64,000 nucleotides of DNA from Callorhinus ursinus. Taxonomy: Eukaryota > Chordata > Mammalia > Carnivora > Otariidae. Location: positions 8,711,333-8,775,332 of the forward strand of contig NW_020312968.1 in the NCBI RefSeq assembly GCF_003265705.1, written 5' to 3'. Both the position numbers and the translations under genes were made by a program. The notes under the pieces were generated by a model, which saw only the letters and a program-made list of their open reading frames with translations, ran no database searches and was not told the origin of the DNA. This document shows, piece after piece, positions 45,876 through 60,340 of this stretch (position 1 is its first letter; each line of letters starts with the position of its first letter).

Positions 45876-46731
45876 ATTATTTCTTGGTTATTTTTGTAGT
45901 TCTTCACTGTTCTTCTCTTGCTTTCTACTCTTGTGGCTTTTCGTTAGTGTTATACTGGATTCCTTTCCCTTTATTTTTTAGGTATCTATTAGGTTTTTGG
46001 TTTGTGATTACCATGAGATTCATAGATAACACCCTATGTATATAGCAGTCTTTTTTTAAGTTGAAGTTTGCTTAATTCCAAAACATACTAAAAGCACTAC
46101 AATTTTACTCCCTCATCACCATGATGTATGTATGTATTGTCCTATTTTACATCCATATTTTAAATATATTGTGTATCCCCTGCCTAATTATTATAGATGA
46201 CTTTACTGCTAACTGGCTTTATAAGCAGTTGATCTACTACCTTCACTATATGTTTGTTTTTACCAGGGAAATTTTTTCTTTCCTAATTTTCTCACTTACA
46301 GCCTTTTCTTTTTTGCTTAAAGAAGTTATTGTAACGTTTTTTGTAGGGCCAGTTTAGTGGTGAATGAACTCCTTTAGTTTTTTGTCTAGGAAACTCCTTC
46401 CATTGCAAGTGATAACTTTGCTGGGTAGAGTATTTTGGGTTGTAAGTTTTTTTGTTTTTGGTTTTTGTTTGTTTTCAGCACTTTGAGTATATCCTGCCAC
46501 TTGTAGCTACAGAGTTTCTGCTGAAAAATCAGCTCATAGCCTTAGAGTGTTAGCTTATTTGTAACTACTTGCTTTTCTCTTCTTTTAAGATTCTCTATAT
46601 ATTAATTTTTTGACATTGTTATTATGTGTCTTGGTGTGAACTTTTTTTGGGTTTATCTTCTCTTGAGCTCTGTTCCTGGACCTGGATGACTGTTTTCTTC
46701 CCAAAGTTAGGGAAGTTTTCAGCTACTATTT

Positions 46732-46918
46732 TTTTTTTTTTTTTTTTAAGATTTTATTTAAGAGAGAATGAGAGAGAGCACGAGAGGGAAGAGGATCAGA
46801 GGGAGAAGCAGACTCCCTGCTGAGCACAGAGTCTGATGTGGGACTCGATCCCAGGACTCCAGGATCATGACCTGAGCAGAAGGCAGTCGCTTAACCAACT
46901 GAGCCACCCAGGCGCCTA
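46732..46918 (-). mobile_element. CanSINE (reverse) within the L1
   Basis: Poly-T, GGGAGAAGCAGACTCCCTGC body and reverse head GAGCCACCCAGGCGCC. Flanks TCAGCTACTATTT (46719-46731) and TCAGCTATTATTT (46919-46931) differ at one base. Confidence 0.95.
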
Positions 46919-47230
46919 TCAGCTATTATTTCTTAAAACAAGTTTTCTTCCCCTTTCTGACTTTCCTTCCAGGACCCCTACATTATGCAGTACTGCAATA
47001 ATGCAAATGTTGGTACACTCGATGTTCTCCCTAAGGTTTCTCTTAACCTATCCTCATTTTAATTTTTTTTTCCTTTTGCTGTTCAGTTTGGATGATTTCC
47101 TCACCCTGTCTTCCAGATCTCCGATCCATTCTTTTGAGCCCTTTAGTCTACTGTGGAGTCCCTCTAGCTAATTCTTGGTTGCTGTTATTCTTCCCTTCTG
47201 ATTAGTTCTTCTTAATACTTTCTATCTCTA

Positions 47231-47325
47231 GGGCACCTGGGTGGCTCAGTTGGTTAAGCAACTGCCTTCGGCTCAGGTCATGATCCTGGAGTCCCGGGAT
47301 CGAGTCCCTAAATAAAATCTTAAAA
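47231..47325 (+). mobile_element. Internally deleted CanSINE with 17-bp perfect target duplication
   Basis: Has the head (GGCACCTGGGTGGCTCAGTT) and B-box, then passes directly from GATCGAGTCCC to the TAAATAAAATCTTAAAA tail, lacking the CT-rich body. AATACTTTCTATCTCTA is repeated exactly at 47214-47230 and 47326-47342. Confidence 0.95.
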
Positions 47326-47698
47326 AATACTTTCTATCTCTATTGAAGTTCTCCTTGAGGTGATTCACCCTTCTCCCATGTTGAGTGAGCATCTTTAATG
47401 ACCATTATTTTTAACCCTTTATTGCTTATCACCACTTCATTTCATTCTTTTTCTGAGGTTTTTGTCTTGTTCTGTCATTTGGAGCATATTCCTATCTCTG
47501 CATTTTGTCTGACTCCCTGGGTTTGTTGCTATCTATTAAGTAAATCAGCTACATCTCCTGGTCTTGAAGGCAGTGGTCTTAGGTAGAAGGCATCCTGTGG
47601 GTCCCAGAAATGCAATCCCCCAGAACCAGGTGCTCCAGGGATTATCTACTGCATGCACTCTCCTGTTGTGGCTGAGCCCTGACTGCTGTGGGTGCGGT

Positions 47699-47850
47699 GG
47701 TGGGTGGGGCTGGCCCCCAGCGCAGCTGGCTGAGAGGCTTGGCTGCAGCTGCTGCAGGCATGCTAGTGGATGGGGTTAGCCCCTGGTGTGGCCAGCTGCA
47801 AAACTTGGCTGCAGCTGTTGTGGGCATGCTGGTGGTGGGGCTGGCCTCTT
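47699..47850. repeat. 66-bp tandem repeat in the L1 5' UTR
   Basis: Two full units (47699-47764 and 47765-47830) and a partial third, each with GGGGCTGGCCCC- and TTGGCTGCAGCTG-like blocks and ending GCATGCT. They lie in the GC-rich 5' end of the minus-strand L1, where promoter monomers are expected. Confidence 0.7.
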
Positions 47851-48230
47851 CCTCCTTGGGGCAGGAGACAATTTGAAGGGGCACTGGTCCAAGCTGAAGC
47901 TGTTGGCTGGGCATGGTGGGGTGGGAGCGGCTTTGGGGGGCCATGGGTTGGGTGTGGCAAGTCAGCAGGGGAACACTGTAGCTGGGTGAGTGGTGCTAGC
48001 AAAGTAGATAAAGAATGTCAGAACCGTAGCTGCCAGCATGAGGCCAGCTACACTGAAGGAGGACCGGGAAAACGGCTCCTGCCTGTGCCGCCATTGCTGG
48101 TGAAAATTTCTATGCCTCCGTTTCCTATAGCCTTCTGGCTCTCCAAGGGAAGTCCTCCTGATTTCCAAAGCTAGACATGATGAGAGCTCATCTTCCTGGT
48201 GCAGGTCCCCAGGGCAGTGGGTGCCCAATG

Positions 48231-48960
48231 TGGGGCTTGAATCCCTCCCCCCTCAGAACCTTGCCCCCTTTTTAAGGGAGCTATGAATAAGTGCATTTTA
48301 AATGACTTGTTTCCCTTCCTGAGTTGAGATCAGCATTGATGTACAACCTATTTTTCCTAAATACTTCTGATGATGGCTAAAAACATGTTTTCTTTGGATA
48401 CCAAAGTTCCTTTTTAAAAGCCTATGTTCACCTTTTATGTTTCTGTGCTGTCATAGGTAATCGGCTTTGGGTGTCCTCAAAAATAGTTTTTTTTTCTGTT
48501 GTCCCCACCCATGGAAATACCAATTGGCCTCTGAGGAATTTACCTGAGTCAACCTTTATGCATGTTTAGTTATGTTTATTTTTAATATCAGGGCTTTTCA
48601 CTTGTAGTTTTTCCTCTTCAGGATTCTATGAAGGAATGTCTCAATATTTAAGTATTTTTAAGTGTCCTCCAGTTTAAGTATCTGAAATTTTATATGTATT
48701 TAAAAGGCATTTCAGAATGAGGATGCCTGAAGTTTGCTTTTGAAACTGGAATTTAATTTTCCTGCTGCTTCTCACCTGTCCCACTGCCTCCCCCATTTGA
48801 AATCTTCATGATGATCCTACAGGAACACGATTGAAAAATAAGGTCAACCTGTTTGGGGCAAGTATTCTAACTAGAAAATCATGCTCATTTAAAAGTTAGA
48901 ATAAGTCTTCTCAAGATGGAGTGGCTATTGGGAGTGAAAGTGGGAGGTAGAAGGTCAAAT
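48231..48960. other. Stretch without a gene
   Basis: AT-rich, apparently unique DNA between the L1 5' end and the next CanSINE. I see no gene or RNA. Confidence 0.5.
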
Positions 48961-48974
48961 AAACTGTAGAGTTT

Positions 48975-49137
48975 GGGGGCGCCTGGGTGGCTCAGTCCCT
49001 AAGCGTCTGCCTTCGGCTCAGGTCATGGTCCCAAGGGTCCTGGGATCCAGCCCCGCGTCGGGCTCCCTGCTCGGCGGGAAGCCTGCTTGTGTTCCCTCTC
49101 TTTCTGTGTGTCTCTCTCTCTGTCAAATAAAAATTAA
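48975..49137 (+). mobile_element. CanSINE
   Basis: GGGGGCGCCTGGGTGGCTCA head, GGAAGCCTGCTTGTGTTCCC body and AAATAAAAATTAAAA tail. Flanks AAACTGTAGAGTTT (48961) and AAACTATAGAGTTT (49138) are a near-perfect target duplication. Confidence 0.95.
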
Positions 49138-49269
49138 AAACTATAGAGTTTTTATGAGGAGATGCTGTGCTGAAGAGAAATGAGGTATAAAGGTCTAAGG
49201 ATTCTGTGGATTTACTCAGATGATGTAACACGTATATTAATCGTGGAAGATTGACTCTTTTGGTTGGTG

Positions 49270-49476
49270 GGTTTTTTTTAAGATTTTATTTATTTATTTG
49301 ACAGAGACCCAGCGAGAGAGGGAACACAAGCTGGGGGAGTGGGAGAGGGAGAAGCAGGCTTCCTGCGGAGCAGGGAGCCCGATGTGGAGCCCGACGTGGG
49401 GTTCGATCCCAGGACCCCGGGATCATGACCTGAGCCGAAGGCAGTCGCCTAACCAACTGAGCCACTCAGGTGCCCC
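49270..49476 (-). mobile_element. CanSINE (reverse)
   Basis: TTTTTTTTAAGATTTTATTT left end, GGAGAGGGAGAAGCAGGCTT-like body, GATCATGACCTGAGCCGAAG and reverse head GAGCCACTCAGGTGCCCC. Flanked by imperfect TTGACTCTTTT copies. Confidence 0.95.
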
Positions 49477-49884
49477 AGGTTGACTTTTCAAAACAAAAAT
49501 TTGGTCCCTCATTCTTCTGGGCTCCCATAGCACACAACATTGTGAAATACAGCAATGTATTTACTCTTCACTTTTCCAGTAGGCTCTTAGTTTGTTGAGT
49601 GTGTTATTTACCTCGATATAGCATGCCTCCCTCCCATCCTCTGGGGACTCTTATACTCTGTCTCTCCCAGATACTCAGATTGGCCAAAGCAGTGTCGGGA
49701 AGACAAGAGCTATTGTTTGCTACGTTGGCTAAGTCGGACCGCGTGAGTCTGGCACTGCAAAGGGCTGATTTTCAAACCAGTCAGATATATCTGAATCCTA
49801 GTTCCAGCCCTGTACTTCCCAGTTTTGTGTATAAGTGAATTTTGTATTTTGTTCAAGCTAGTTCAAATTTGACTTCTATGACTT

Positions 49885-50279
49885 TGTCACCCTAAATAAA
49901 GAGGTACACTGAGGCAAACTCAAATTACCAGAAATTGAGGTGTTTTTTTTTTTTTTCCCAGGAATAGCAGAGGAATTGCAATTTGGAAATGCATGCTGTA
50001 GCAAGCTAATGTCAAGTCCACTGAGGGTTTGGGGTAGGGGGTATTTATGGGCAAGGAGTACAAAGAGGAGGAAGTCCAGCCAGAGTCTAAGCCCTAAGTT
50101 CACTGGCTTGAGGATGGGGAGAGAGTCTTGGGTGCTCACTGGTCAGGAGATAAGTCTTGGTCTTCTATAAATCAGGAATTTACAGGGAATCAGTCTCTCG
50201 GTTCTTCAGTTTCATACTTCTGAGGGTATATGTTTCAGATCATCCATTTCATATCCTCCAGTTCTATTTTAGACAGACA
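49885..50279 (-). repeat. 3' LTR of the provirus
   Basis: On the minus strand it begins TGTCTGTC after a purine tract, has a TATA-like CCCATAAATACCC and ends …GGGTGACA. It aligns with the 59973-60340 copy over its length: both carry AAATGCATGCTGTAGCA and CAGTCTCTCGGTTCTTCAGT-type blocks on the + strand. Confidence 0.7.
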
Positions 50280-50559
50280 TCCTTTTACTTTTACTTCTCT
50301 CAATCAGGGTCGTCCACAGAAAGCATTGCTCATCCACCGTGTCACTTAAGCATTATTTTCCTTTTCTGTTCTTTTCCCTCCATCAAAAACATCGTTAGAT
50401 GGAGTGTGTATCCCATGGCGCTGAGGACAACCATCTCGGGTGTCTTGTCCCATGTAGGAGGGAAATGGCAAGTGGCTATCATTGCTCTTATTTGAACAAC
50501 AAAAGGAATAAGAAATGAAGAATCTCAGCCATGCTCTTCTGGGCTGGCTAGCTCAATTT

Positions 50560-52689
<2,130 letters not shown>

Positions 52690-54266
52690 CTTTGGCCAGA
52701 GTCTAGGAATTTTTGTTGGACAGCTATTTTTTGAGAAGCAGGTTCTGCAGTATCTTCAAGAGTCAAGGAGAGGTTCGAGAGGTTCCTAATGCTCGCATCA
52801 TCTGTATGTACTCCTAGCCAAAGGAATAGGGATCTGCCAAGGGAAGTGAATTTTGAATCATGAATGCTTCCTGGTAATTCATTTGAGTCCGTGGCTCAGG
52901 ACTGGAAATGTGGCAGCTATGGAGGCCAATAAAATTTAAAGGTCTATAGACCAAAAAGTGGTTTTATTTCTGTTACCCTTGTCTTGTCCCTTTCTTAGTA
53001 CAGAGCCCAGAAGCAAGTTTTTTGAGATGTGAGGTTGTTAACTAGGGGCAGGGAAATGGACACCTAGTGTCAGGGTGTCAGGGAGTCTGAAGTGATCAAG
53101 AGGGGGCTGAGTTTGTTCCAGAGAAACTGAGGCATTGGAAATCAGGGGGAAGTTTCTGATAGAACCACAGGATCACCAGCATTGTGGCAGATCTAACAGT
53201 CATTTGGAGGTTGGATTACCCCCATTTGCAATGGCCTGAGATTAGTGAACAATGGCATTATCTTTCCAGTCCAGAGCAAGACGAAAGATGAACAAAAGAA
53301 TCCTAAAGATCTTCATGGTATAAAAATTAGGAAAATACTGTCAAAGAGGGAAGAAGGAATGCAAAGAAATGTCCTTGATCCAATGAGTTGGAAGGAATTT
53401 GTCTACTTTGATGTTGGCTACTCCTCTTTGACTAGTCAATTTGATTTTGAGGTCTCCAGCTTTTGCACAGGACTTGATGTCAGGTGGAGCCATCTTTTGT
53501 GAAGTAATCACCGAACATGTGACACTTTGTGACTTACCGGTAGGGTCAGTGGTCAAGGGCACTTAGTAAAGTCCTTCCCATGAATCTCACTTTTGCAAAA
53601 CCATAAAAGTACAGGAGTATCTGTGAATGACCAAAACAGCCTAAAAATGCCCATGGTTACAAATCTGAAGAGAGTTTGTTATAATGGAATTGACAAGGAA
53701 ATTTTGTTGTTTCTGTGACACATCACTGAGTGAGAGGAAAAATCATTTTCCCTCTACATTTCCTTCTAGGTTTTTGTCTGAGACTGCCCTATCGTAAGAG
53801 ACAGATTGGCAGAAGAGAAACAAGTTTAGTAACAACTTGTATGCCACCTGTATAAATAGGAGATACTTGGGGAAACTGAGTGGCTCCCTGAAATGGCCCA
53901 ACCCACCACCTTAAATAGCATCTCCAGCTAAAGACCCAAAAAAAAAAAAAAAAAAAGTTGTTGGGGAGGGCCAACAGTTAGAGAGGTTACCATGAAGGGC
54001 ATGGAAAATAAGGGTAGGTTGTTATGCAGTTTTAAGTCTTTCCCTTCTCCACTGATAAGAGTTTCCAGAGATTTAAAGACTTCCTTTTCTGGTACAAAGG
54101 GGAACACCCTCTTACAACTGGAGATTTTACCTATAAATGTATGTGTTTCTTAGAAAAGGGTAGTTTCGACTCAGTTTTCAGAGATTTTTCTATGTCTATT
54201 TCTTAAAAATTAGCCTAAAATAATATTTTGCCAAAGACTTACTTTCTGCTCCCCTTCCAACATTTT

Positions 54267-54453
54267 TTTTTTTTTTAAAGATTTTTATTTGACAGAGACA
54301 CAGCGAGAGAGGGAACACAAGCGGGGGGAGCGGGAGAGGGAGAAGCAGGCCTCCTGCTGAGCAAGGAGCCCGATGCGGGGCTTGATCCTATGACCCTTGG
54401 ATCATGACCTGAGCTGAAGGCAGACGCTTAACAACTGAGCCACCCAGGCACCC
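54267..54453 (-). mobile_element. CanSINE (reverse) with 18-bp perfect target duplication
   Basis: Poly-T, CGGGAGAGGGAGAAGCAGGC body and reverse head GAGCCACCCAGGCACC. CTCCCCTTCCAACATTTT is repeated exactly at 54249-54266 and 54454-54471. It inserted into the provirus interior. Confidence 0.96.
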
Positions 54454-55879
54454 CTCCCCTTCCAACATTTTAAGATAACTGGAATTATGACTGATAAAAT
54501 TATACCAGAACATACCAGATTTCTAGAAATTTCATAAATTTCTAGAAGACTTGAATTAACATGCATCTATACAAATATAAGGGAAGAAGGCTTAGCCTCA
54601 CTTCTTAATTGAGAACACTACCCATGTAACCTAACATGTCAAATAAACCTAATTAGTCTAACATTTTACCAAATGAGAGACAAATCCTTGGAGATTTTTT
54701 TAGTGACCCTGTGGGAAATCTCAAAGTTACTTTGAGGTTTAAAAAAAAAAAAAAAAAAGATTTAGAATTTGATTTGGGGAAGTTGTCAAAATGTCGAAGA
54801 GTTTGAACATTTGACTGAATAGGATCACAGACTATTACAAAATAATTAATTATTTAACCAAAGTAAAGGAGAAGATCTTAAGGGCAAACATGGAAGCTTA
54901 CCTAGGTTGTGAACAAAACTTAGCTCTTTGAATATTGAGGATGAGTGGGTTTTCTGAAGTGAACAAAGACCGGGTAAGGACAACCTAAAAGCACATTTAC
55001 TTATTTTTTAAGACCCCAAATCTTTGCTGTCCAGGCAATTAACCGGAAAGGTAAAGAAAAACCCTTCACAATCTCTTACCAGGAGCAGACCAATAGCCCA
55101 AGAAAAGTTTTCTTTTCAGTGGATGAAAGAAAATTTAAGGTTGAGTTTTACGTAAGTACACTATTCATAGTAAACCTTATTTAAAAAAAAAAAAAAAAAA
55201 ACTTGTAACTAATTCATTCGATTTGAGCCAGCTTGAACATGCAAAAGGTATGATTCTCTCTCCCCACCCATTTCCCTCTTTCTTCCCAATTTTCTAAATC
55301 CATTCACCCAACTTTCTAAATCCATTCATTTTGCCCTTTATTTGCCTTTTTCCCATTCTGAAATAACCAAATTTACTTTGGGACAAAATTGCTTGCTTTC
55401 CCTTGAACAGAAATGCACCTCCATCCCTCACACTTTTTTTGCTTAAAAACACATTCTACTTCCCTGGCATACAGAGATGTTTCCCTTATTTCTACTAGTT
55501 TTAATCTATATATATATTTGAATTCTTAACCCTTAAAAACCCTAATTTCTAGTAAGGATTAGGTAAACAGTTGTGAACTGTGTGTTACTGGCAAATTTAT
55601 AAAAACATTTCCTAATTCCTAGAAGTATACACTTCTAGAAATGTATGGCATGTTTCCCAACATGGGCACAAGTATCTTTAGTTCCTCTGTAAGTCGGAAG
55701 CCCAAAGGAGACCAACCCATGTTCAACGGTTGTTTGCAGTAAACATTCGATGAATACCCATCATTTAACTTCTCCCAGTACGACTTTAAGTTTTTAAGTA
55801 ACCAACAAGTTTGGAAACCATTTTTAAAAGCACCTACCATAAAGCACAATTGTTGAAAAGTACATTACAGCAACTTCTT

Positions 55880-56995
55880 TCAAGACCGATCTCTAAAGGC
55901 AAGGGAAACAAAAGCAAAAATGAACTTTTGGGACTTCAAGATAAAAAGCTTCTGCACAGCAAAGGGGCAAAGGAAACAGTCAACAAAACTAAGAGGCAAC
56001 CCACAGAATGGGAGAAGATATTTGCAAATGACATTACAGATAAGGAGCTGGTATCCAAGATCTATAAAGAACTTCTCAAACTCAACACCCAAAAAACAAG
56101 TAAGTCGGAAAATGGGCAGAAGCCATAAACAGACACTTCTCTGAAGAAGACATACAAATGGCTAACAGACACATGAAAAAATGTTCATCATCATTAGCTG
56201 TCAGGGAAATTCAAATCAAAACCACAGTGAGATACCACCTTACACCAGTTAGAATGGCAAAAATTGACAGGGCAAGAGACAGCAAATGTAGGAGAGGTTG
56301 TGGAGAAAGGGGAGCCCTCTTACACTGTTGGTGGCAATGCAAGCTGGTTACAGCCACTTCGGAAAACAGTGTGGAGGTTCCTCAAAAATTTAAAAACAGA
56401 GCTACCCTATGACCCAGCAATTGCACTCCCGGGTATTTACCCCAAAGACACAGATGTAGTGAAAAGAAGGGCCATATGCACCCCAGTGTTCATAGCAGCG
56501 ATGTCCGCAATAGCCAAACTGTGGAAGGAGCCGAGATGAATGGATAAAGAAGATGCGGTATATGTATATACAATGGAATAGTACTCAGCCATCAGAAAGG
56601 ATGAATACCCAACTTTTACATCAACATGAATGGGACTGGAGGGGATTATGCTAAGTGAAGTTAAGTCAAGCAGAGAAAGACAGTTATCATATGGTTTCAC
56701 TCATATGGGGAACATAAGGAACAGCTCAGAGGACCACAGGGGAAGGGAGGGAAAACTGAACAGGAAGAAATCAGAGAGGGAGACAAAGCATGAGAGACTC
56801 CGGACTCTGGGAACCAAAGTGAGGGTTACACAAGGGAGGGGTATGAGGGGAATGGGGTAACCAGGTGATGGGTATTAAGGAGGGCAAGTGTTGTGATGAG
56901 CACTGGGTGTTACACGCAACTAATGAATCGTTGGAACACTCCATCAAAAACTAATGATGTACTCCTATATGTTGGCTAACTGAACATAATAGAAA
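55880..56995 (+). mobile_element. 5'-truncated L1, plus strand, inside the provirus
   Basis: Encodes the last part of L1 ORF2 in broken frames ([13 protein letters not shown] and [17 protein letters not shown] between 56264 and 56539). It then runs through AATGGAATAGTACTCAGCCA and a 3' UTR (GATGAGCACTGGGTGTTACA; ATGTTGGCTAACTGAACATA). Much younger in appearance than the 40-48 kb L1. The start of the element is approximate. Confidence 0.85.
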
Positions 56996-58859
56996 AGTTC
57001 ATTTATAAACTTTTATTTGCATCTACTTTATTCACTTTTTCTTAGTAAATAAGCTTAGATTACTCATGAAAATTCCATGAGCCATTAAAACAGCTAACCA
57101 TCATCCTAAATTCTCTCTTGCTGAAAAATTCTGTTACAGGGATAACATGAGCTTATTTGACCTTCAGTAAAACTAGATAGAACAAAAGTTTAATATTTGA
57201 TGCTGACAGCTCTAAAGACAGGTTTGTTTTAATTAAACCCATAAACTAGCTTTTATTTACTAAAGATTTATCTAAGATCATGTGAACTTGAAAAACATTT
57301 GGGTTCATTTTTGTACTTCTGAGTTTTAGGAATACTTAATTTGAAAAGTGCTTATTTTTCCTGAAGCCAATTAAATAGAGCTCTTTTCCAAATTAATTTT
57401 AGCCATACCATCCAGAGGTAGAAAAATGTCATACATTTATCTCATACATACACACATACATAAGTGTTCATAAAAACACAGGCAGACACAACAGAAATCT
57501 TATAGCTTTTGTTGTAAAATTTTAGCCATGAGTCGGGTACAATACAAAAGTCACTAGTTTTTCAAAGAACAGTTGAGTCCAAATTATGTTCCTGGAAGTT
57601 GGAATAAGTTTAAATGCTGAGAAGGCAAAAGTTTTTTTTACTATTTGCGGACAAGACACTTGATAAAATTCATCTAAGTCTTCCAAATAGGCTTTCCCCT
57701 ACCCCGCCAGGTTTTCTTCTGATAAGAATAAACTCCCTGAAGTTTGCACTTCAAAGAGATGGGCCTAGTTACGAGTTCTTAGGGGCAACCAGAGAGAATA
57801 TTGACATCTCAGAGGCCCATGGAAAGGATGCAAGTTCTTCCAAGAAGGACACTGGTTTCCTAAGACCAGATCTTTTATAATATCTGCAGGCCTTTTGAGA
57901 TGAATAGGGGAGGGTTTGGGGATTGGTGGTTTAAAAAAAAAAAAAAAAAGATTTAAATTGCTTCTAGAGCTGCATTCTTGTTCTTACAAAGATTCAATTT
58001 TGTATGACAAGGAACATTGCTTTAAATTCCTTAAGGAATTGGGTTGGAACTTGAATGATAACACAGGCTGACCCACCCATCCTACTACATTATCTTCAGT
58101 TTGCTTCTTTAGATCAAGGGGAAGATCTCCAACTAAGATGGAAATCAAAAGATTCCTGTGTTCTAGATTTCAAGCTGTTTGTCTTTGGAGTGTGGTTTGT
58201 TTTTTGTTTTTTCTAACTTTGGGTACATAGTTGCATTTTAGGTTAGGGGAGATGGTCTTAAAAAAAAAAAAAAAAAAAAAAAAGTGTTTCTATGAGGCCC
58301 TGAATATCTGCTTTCAATTTTGCTTTCAGTATCTGCTTTCAATTTCAACTTCTGACCGTAGAGCTACTTAAAAATCTTTTCAAATATATTGTCAGAGTTT
58401 AACCAGGACAAAGAGTTCAACAACCTCTTGGATGCAAACCTTGAAGATGCAAAGGATACTACACTCCCAAGACCCAGAGCAACTTCCAAAGATAGACAAA
58501 GGAAAAAAGACTGGGACAATTCTCCGAAGGCTGGAAGTTGTCAGTAGGACCCTACCTAAACATGGAGGGCTTACGTCCGTCTGGCAGTATTTTGGCACCC
58601 CCCAACCTGATGACTGCCAGGCTGAGTTCTCAGTACCCACAATGGGGCAAACAAGATGGCAACAGATCTCCCTGAGAGAGAAAGGATAAAACCAAACAAA
58701 CAAACAAAAAAACAATGGGTCTGGATTTGGAAAGGGACAACATGAAAATTTATTTTTTTTCCAACGGGGCACTATGGACCGATTCAAGAAAGCTGAGTCT
58801 GATGAGAATTCTCACCTTTCACCAACATCTCTGGTTTTCTTAGGATCCCATCTACAGGC

Positions 58860-58930
58860 TTTGGAATGAGTGGGGTTCAAAGTACAACATGCAGCTCCAG
58901 TATCTACCAAAATTTGGCAAGATTTTACAT
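58860..58930 (-). pseudogene. Retroviral protease-like remnant
   Basis: A short minus-strand segment reads ILVDTGA, the active-site motif of retroviral aspartic proteases, in the middle of otherwise broken frames. It lies about 1 kb inside the 5' LTR, so gag must be shortened. The motif alone is short, but its position and strand agree with the LTRs and env. Confidence 0.5.
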
Positions 58931-59972
58931 TAATTTTTCCCCCTTGGCTGTTTAAGGGAACGACTGGTAGCAGTCATAGGAGAACACCTCAGAGTCCCAC
59001 CAGCCCTAGCAGAGGCCCTTCAGGGCCCTCCTTTGCGGGTAGATGGGGGGGTGTCCTTTCAGTCCACTAACTTGGCAGATTTCTGTTTATGATCCTACAG
59101 TCTGTTCGGTATGGAAGGAGGATTCAGAGGATTAGTGGGCTGAGAAAGGCGGATAGGAGAAAGCAGTGGGAGTCACTTGAGTCTTCACGTCTTTGTTTTA
59201 GGTTCCTCTTACAACTTTTCATTAGCCTTTTGCAATGAATCTTCCAATGAAGATTTCATAATGAAATCTTGAAGGCTTCTAGGAGCTTCTGCATGCCAAT
59301 TAAAGTTGGTATCCCATTCTGTTTTTTGGGGGGGATCCCTTTCAAGTGCACTTCATAAAGGAAGGATCTTGTCTAATTGGGATGTTTCTCGTAGTGGCCA
59401 TTGTAATTCTAGATTGTCTTAGTAAGATTGGTCCATTTAGTAAAAAATGTGTGTAAGGAGAGACCATAATGCCTAACATAAACCCAGCTGGGGTTCCTGA
59501 AGGGGGGGGGGTCACCCTTAGACCATTTCGATGACTGGGATCTCATTTCTGGACTTTACCCCAAAAGCAAAGAAAAATCCTAGATAGCCTGAGAGCTGGG
59601 ACATAGGTTTTGTTTAACAGCGTGCCTTTCGAGGGATACTTGTTTCTCCTGGATGACCGACTCTGCCACTTTGTCTGATTCTTGACCAGGTATCCCTCAA
59701 TGCACGGAATTTCCTTTGGGTGGCAAGCGACCAATAGTGAAACTTGTCTATGCCCATCTTACCCATATGTGGGATTCTTGTACTTCAGAGACTATTGCCT
59801 GTCACATGAAAGTGGCAAGTGTTTTTGCAGGATTGAGGTGCTCAGCCTGTGCCTATCCATTTTGGTTTCAGTTTTGCTCTGAGGAAAATCCATAGGTTTA
59901 AATCCAAACCAAGTGCACCCCAATTCACGGTCCCTGTCCTTTTAGGAGTTGTCTCCTTCAGATGCCTCTTTT

Positions 59973-60340
59973 TGACCCCTATGAAAGGTCAACTCGAAGT
60001 CAACGGAGGAGAACTTGAATTACCAAAAAATTAAGTTTGTTTGTGACTAACAGAATTACAGTTTGGGGAAATGCATGCTGTAGCAGGCTCCAGTGTTTGG
60101 GGTGGCTGTGTTTATAGACAAGGAGTACATAGAGGGGAAGTCTAGGCAGGGTCCAAGCAATAAGCTCATTGGCTGGAGGATGAGGGAGAGGTTCTTGATG
60201 GATGTTCATTGGTCTGAAGATAAGTCTTGGTTTTCAGTAAGTGAGGCATTTACAGGAAATAGTCTCTCGGTTCTTCAGTTCTTAGCGTGTATGTGTGAGA
60301 TTTCCATTTCCTATTCACCAGTTCCATTTTTAAATGGAGA
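59973..60340 (-). repeat. 5' LTR of the provirus
   Basis: Second copy of the LTR in the same orientation, with a TATA-like TGTCTATAAACAC and a CCAAT box upstream of it on the minus strand. The 4 bp outside the two LTRs (ACTT at 49881-49884, TCTT at 60341-60344) differ at one base and may be the decayed target duplication. I could not identify a primer-binding site next to it. Confidence 0.7.

Larger units (their letters stand above)
40340..48230 (-). mobile_element. Long decayed L1 (older L1M-type), minus strand, with nested insertions
   Basis: Reading the minus strand from high to low coordinates gives 5' UTR (GC-rich, 47560-48230), an ORF1/inter-ORF region (about 45.9-47.4 kb), ORF2 and a 3' end at about 40340. 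The ORF2 reverse transcriptase is visible at 42791-42432 ([20 protein letters not shown]); the catalytic F/Y-A-D-D is replaced by FAFN, so it is inactive. The ORF2 C-terminus is visible at 41034-40755 ([20 protein letters not shown]). Younger elements sit inside: CanSINEs at 41998, 43944, 44161, 46732 and 47231, two stacked L1 3' ends at 44950-45875, and a GT microsatellite at 43447. Confidence 0.85.

Noticed and set aside
55619..55849. A minus frame as a second env or pol piece
   Set aside because: No recognisable retroviral motif; probably chance.
58392..58787. A 131-codon minus frame as retroviral polymerase
   Set aside because: It lies where pol should be, but I see no reverse transcriptase, RNase H or integrase motif, so I did not annotate it as pol.
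59950..59972. Primer-binding site beside the 5' LTR
   Set aside because: No stretch complementary to a tRNA 3' end (TGG…) is convincing, so the tRNA class of the provirus is left open.
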